The notes beneath the pieces are model-generated. The model made no database searches and was not told the origin of the DNA. It saw nothing but the letters and a program-made list of their open reading frames with translations. 8,422 nt of DNA, from the NCBI GenBank assembly GCA_025350885.1, contig JANXXA010000077.1:1-8422 (forward strand), in the 5' to 3' direction. Numbering within the stretch: the first letter of the stretch is position 1; each line of letters starts with the position of its first letter. Position numbers and translations under genes: made by a program. This document shows, one piece after another, positions 6,178 through 8,422 of this stretch. This DNA is from Phenylobacterium sp. Lineage in GTDB: Bacteria > Pseudomonadota > Alphaproteobacteria > Caulobacterales > Caulobacteraceae.

Positions 6178-7715
6178 GCGCCCGCTCCGGAGGGCAGCGC
6201 CGCGACGATCCCGCGCACCGCCGCCACCAGATCAGACCTTGGCAAGGTCATCTGGCCGGGGCGCTCGGCCCGCCAGGCGGCGTTGTCGGCCACCCCGGAG
6301 GCGAGCGCGCGGCCCAGGTCCAGGTCCTTGAGCGTCACCGTGCCGGCGGCGAACTCGTCACCGCCGAGGATCACCGCCACGGGCGACAGTCGGCGGTCGG
6401 CGTATTTCATCTGCGGCCGCATGCCCGACGTCCCCAGATAGACCTCCGCGGTGATCCCCGCGGCGCGCAGTTCGCCGACTACCGCGAAATAGTCGGCCAT
6501 CCGGTCCTGATCGAGCACCAGCACCACCACCGGCCCCCGCGCGTCGGCCGCCAAGTCGCGCCCGGCCGCCTTCAGCGCCGCCGCCAGCCGGGTCACCCCG
6601 AATGAGAATCCGGTGGCCGGCGTCCGCTCGCCGGTGAACCGCGCCACCAGGTCGTCGTAGCGCCCGCCGCCGCCGATCGAGCCGAACCGGACGGCCTGGC
6701 CCCGATCATCGGTGGTCGGCAGCAGGAGCTCGGCCTCGAACACCGCGCCGGTGTAGTACTCCAGACCGCGAACCACCGACGGATCGAACGCCGCCCGCTC
6801 GGCGCCGACGCCCAGCGCGGACAGCGCGGCGTCGATGGCGGCCAGCTCGGCAAGCCCCTCGTCGCCCTCGGCCGATCCTCCGATCACGGACGACAGCCTG
6901 TCCAGCGTCTCGCCACGCCCGCCGCCGCCCGCCGCGGTGAAAGCCAGCACCCGTTCCGCCGCCGAGCCGGTCAGCCCCGCGCCCTTGGTAAAGTCGCCGG
7001 ACTCGTCCTTGCGGCCCTCCCCCAGCAACAGGCGCACGCCATCGGGACCCAGTCGGTCCAGCTTGTCGACGGCGCGCAGCACCGCCAGCTTCTGGCCCTC
7101 GCTGGTGACCCCGGCGGCGGTCATCAGCCCGTTCAGCAGCTTGCGATTGTTGATCTTCACCACCGCCGCCCCGGCCGGCAGCCCCGCGGCCTCGAGCCCT
7201 TCCACCGCCATGCCGATGATCTCGGCGTCAGCCTCCGGGCGGGCGGAGCCCACCGTGTCGGCGTCACACTGGACGAATTGCCGGTAGCGCCCCGGCCCCG
7301 GCTTCTCGTTGCGCCACACCGGTCCGAAGGCGTAGCGGCGAAACGGCTTGGGCAGGCTGTCCCAGTTCTCGGCGGCGAAGCGGGCCAGCGGCGCGGTCAG
7401 GTCGTAGCGCAGCGCCAGCCACTGGTCGTCGTCGTCGGTAAGCGCGAAGACCCCCTCGTTGGGGCGGTCGGCGTCCGGCAGGAACTTGCCCAGCGCATCG
7501 GCATATTCAAACGCCCCGGTGTCCAGAGCCTCGAAGCCATAACGCTCATAGACCTCCGACACCGCCACCAGGATCTGCCGCTCGGCGGCGAGGTCGCGGG
7601 CGCGGCGGTCGATGAAGCCGCGCGGGGATCGGGCTTCGGGGCGGGCGGCGTCGGAGGTCATGGCGTCGCGCTTACCGGTTGCCGGGCGCTCGCTCAAGGA
7701 AGGAGAGGGATCCAT
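6174..7715 (-). CDS. hisS: Histidyl-tRNA synthetase
   Basis: HisRS charges tRNA-His in the cytoplasm. The 513-residue frame starts at the ATG at 7715, with GAGGA (7728-7724) 8 nt upstream. A second ATG at 7661 (residue 19) lacks a clear ribosome site. Class II landmarks: TGAFEYAD in the motif 1 region (66-73), LRYDLTAPLAR (102-112), the motif 2 segment RNEKPGPGRYRQF (135-147), the histidine-binding motif RGLEYYTG (316-323), and motif 3 GGGGRYDDL (348-356) through FSFGVTRL (370-377). Residues from about 395 to 485 form the anticodon-binding domain, ending the protein soon afterwards. It is the first gene of a translationally coupled hisS-hisZ-hisG operon. A histidine-rich leader frame upstream suggests control by histidine supply. 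The sequence resembles the divergent alphaproteobacterial HisRS type. Confidence 0.96.
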   Translation of the reverse strand: MDPSPSLSERPATGKRDAMTSDAARPEARSPRGFIDRRARDLAAERQILVAVSEVYERYGFEALDTGAFEYADALGKFLPDADRPNEGVFALTDDDDQWLALRYDLTAPLARFAAENWDSLPKPFRRYAFGPVWRNEKPGPGRYRQFVQCDADTVGSARPEADAEIIGMAVEGLEAAGLPAGAAVVKINNRKLLNGLMTAAGVTSEGQKLAVLRAVDKLDRLGPDGVRLLLGEGRKDESGDFTKGAGLTGSAAERVLAFTAAGGGGRGETLDRLSSVIGGSAEGDEGLAELAAIDAALSALGVGAERAAFDPSVVRGLEYYTGAVFEAELLLPTTDDRGQAVRFGSIGGGGRYDDLVARFTGERTPATGFSFGVTRLAAALKAAGRDLAADARGPVVVLVLDQDRMADYFAVVGELRAAGITAEVYLGTSGMRPQMKYADRRLSPVAVILGGDEFAAGTVTLKDLDLGRALASGVADNAAWRAERPGQMTLPRSDLVAAVRGIVAALPSGAGA

Positions 7716-7877
7716 CGTCTACGTCCTCGGAAGGAAAGGGCGACGGACGAAGCTGAAATCGTTCGAGCCCCGTCCGCGAAAGCGGGGCTCGGAGAGGGTG
7801 CGCTAAGCCAAGCGACCCCAAGCCGAACCCGCGAAGGTCGGATGGTGGTGGCCGGAGTGATGCGCGAAACCGCTCAT
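7716..7877 (-). promoter_or_regulatory. Candidate histidine attenuator in the hisS leader
   Basis: The minus-strand RNA between the leader peptide start and hisS can form exclusive structures. Segment 1, CCGACC (7841-7836), just after the His codons, can pair with GGTTCGG (7829-7823; one bulged base, 6-nt loop). Segment 2, GCGGGTTCGG (7832-7823), can instead pair with segment 3, CCGAGCCCCGC (7792-7782), over 10 pairs with one bulge and one G-U. Segment 3 can alternatively pair with segment 4, CGGGGCTCG (7772-7764), as a perfect 9-bp stem with a 10-nt loop. Ribosome stalling at the His codons would cover segment 1 and favour 2:3. Fast reading to the stop (7805-7803, 10 nt before segment 3) would favour 3:4. 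After 3:4 comes AACGATTTC, not a U-tract, so termination may be Rho-dependent or the effect may be on translation. Confidence 0.6.
7803..7877 (-). CDS. hisL: Histidine-rich leader peptide of the hisS-hisZ-hisG operon
   Basis: A 24-codon frame runs from ATG at 7877-7875 to TAG at 7805-7803 and begins MSGFAHHSGHHHPTF. Five of its residues are histidine (positions 6, 7, 10, 11 and 12), all within seven codons, and it sits 87 bp before a histidine operon. This is the hallmark of a leader peptide whose translation measures charged tRNA-His. The symbol is used by analogy with the enteric his leader and no homology is claimed. No Shine-Dalgarno sequence precedes the ATG (it follows CCCGTCCCC). If the TATAGG at 7892-7887 is the -10, transcription would start within a few bases of the ATG, so the message may be leaderless. 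The peptide itself probably has no function once made. Confidence 0.75.
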   Translation of the reverse strand: MSGFAHHSGHHHPTFAGSAWGRLA

Positions 7878-7886
7878 GGGGACGGG

Positions 7887-7910
7887 CCTATAGAGGCATA
7901 TCGTGAACAA
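7887..7910 (-). promoter_or_regulatory. Candidate promoter for the his operon leader
   Basis: The gap between the upstream gene's stop (7924-7922) and the leader ATG is only about 45 bp, so a promoter for the his operon probably lies here unless the genes are co-transcribed. TATAGG (7892-7887) is the best -10. TTGTTC (7910-7905) lies 12 nt upstream, too close for a standard sigma-70 pair but within the short spacing described for some Caulobacter housekeeping promoters (TTGAC box with a 10-14 nt spacer). Transcription would begin near 7880. Confidence 0.35.
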
Positions 7911-7921
7911 ATCCAGTCGCC

Positions 7922-8422
7922 CTACCCGATCACCCCTGTCCCGCCGGTAGCCGCGATCACCTGGCCCTGGATGAACTCGGCCTCGGGGCTCAGCAGGTAT
8001 TCCACCAGCGAGGCGTAGTCGCTGTCGCGGCTGGGGCGGCCGGAGGGATTGGACCGCGCCGCGCGTTCCACCGCCGCCGTCGCCGCGGCTTCGCTGCCCA
8101 GCATCGAGGCCACCGACGTGGTGTGCACCAGGCCTGGCGCGACCCCGTTGATCCGCACGCCGCGCGGCGCGAGCTCGGCCACCAGATAGCGGACGATGGC
8201 CTCGGCCAACGCCTTGCCGACGCCGAGCGCGCCATAGTTCGCAGACGGGATCCGCGCGCCCATGCTGGTGATGAACACCACGCCGGAACCCCGGCTCAGC
8301 AGGTGCTGGGCGGCATGGACCAGGTAGAGCAGCGACAGCCCATTGGTCTCCACCGCCTGGCGGAACCTCACCAGATCGGCGCCCAACAGGGTGGTGGGAT
8401 AGATCATCGCGGCTGAGTGGAC
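7922..8422 (-). CDS. Short-chain dehydrogenase/reductase, FabI/FabL-like active site (5' end outside window)
   Basis: The frame is open from the right window edge to TAG at 7924-7922, giving 166 residues of the C-terminal two thirds of an SDR protein. The N-terminal TGxxxGxG cofactor loop lies outside the window. The visible part begins VHSAA, equivalent to the NNAA motif of the family. It contains VVFITS with S53, then NYGALGVGK with Y63 and K70 (coordinates counted from the window edge). The Tyr-Lys spacing is YX6K rather than the classical YX3K, as in the enoyl-ACP reductases FabI and FabL. RYLVAELAPRGVRINGVAPG follows, then GRPSRDSD and IQGQVIAATGG near the end. From memory the pattern is closest to Bacillus FabL, an NADPH-dependent enoyl-ACP reductase. 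The substrate is not certain, and other divergent SDR enzymes share this spacing. It lies in the same direction as, and just upstream of, the his operon. Confidence 0.85.
   Translation of the reverse strand, partial: VHSAAMIYPTTLLGADLVRFRQAVETNGLSLLYLVHAAQHLLSRGSGVVFITSMGARIPSANYGALGVGKALAEAIVRYLVAELAPRGVRINGVAPGLVHTTSVASMLGSEAAATAAVERAARSNPSGRPSRDSDYASLVEYLLSPEAEFIQGQVIAATGGTGVIG

Noticed and set aside
7764..7791. 9-bp GC-rich hairpin as the terminator of the upstream SDR gene
   Set aside because: It lies beyond the histidine leader frame, lacks a U-tract, and overlaps the segment able to pair with the leader RNA, so an attenuator role fits better.

Overview
The window is GC-rich DNA (codon third positions almost always G or C) with the gene content and protein style of an alphaproteobacterium. 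The HisG, HisZ and HisS sequences look most like those I remember from Caulobacterales (Caulobacter/Phenylobacterium type). That placement rests on memory of family sequences, not on a search. Nothing suggests a mobile element, CRISPR array, tRNA or rRNA. The content reads as ordinary chromosome, and the surprises lie mostly in the non-coding parts.

Layout from left to right. Positions 1-889 (minus) hold the N-terminal part of a secreted OmpA-like outer-membrane beta-barrel. It runs into an unbroken stretch of 32 prolines and then off the window edge; a good promoter sits just upstream at 942-970. After a gene-free stretch (890-1285) comes a CPA2-family K+/H+ antiporter with a C-terminal RCK/TrkA-N domain, KefB/KefC type (1286-3091, minus). 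Divergent from it is a periplasmic PCu(A)C copper chaperone (3231-3740, plus). The shared 139-bp region between these two contains a 16-bp near-perfect tandem repeat. From 3741 to 4090 there is no convincing protein gene, but there is a cluster of hairpins ending in a strong intrinsic terminator that reads on the minus strand.

The right half is a compact minus-strand operon, hisS-hisZ-hisG (7715 down to 4091). Each junction is a 4-base start/stop overlap (GTGA, then ATGA). It encodes histidyl-tRNA synthetase, the HisRS-like regulatory subunit HisZ, and the ATP phosphoribosyltransferase HisG. This couples histidine charging with the first committed step of histidine synthesis.

The most interesting observation lies in the 207 bp upstream of hisS. 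A 24-codon minus-strand reading frame (7877-7803) contains the run HHSGHHH. It is followed by RNA segments that can form mutually exclusive hairpins, as in the amino-acid attenuators of enteric his and trp operons. I interpret it as a histidine leader peptide and attenuator controlling a combined synthetase/biosynthesis operon. The terminator-like hairpin has no U-tract, so the output mechanism is open. At the right edge (7922-8422, minus) is the C-terminal part of a short-chain dehydrogenase/reductase with the YX6K active-site spacing of FabI/FabL enoyl-ACP reductases.
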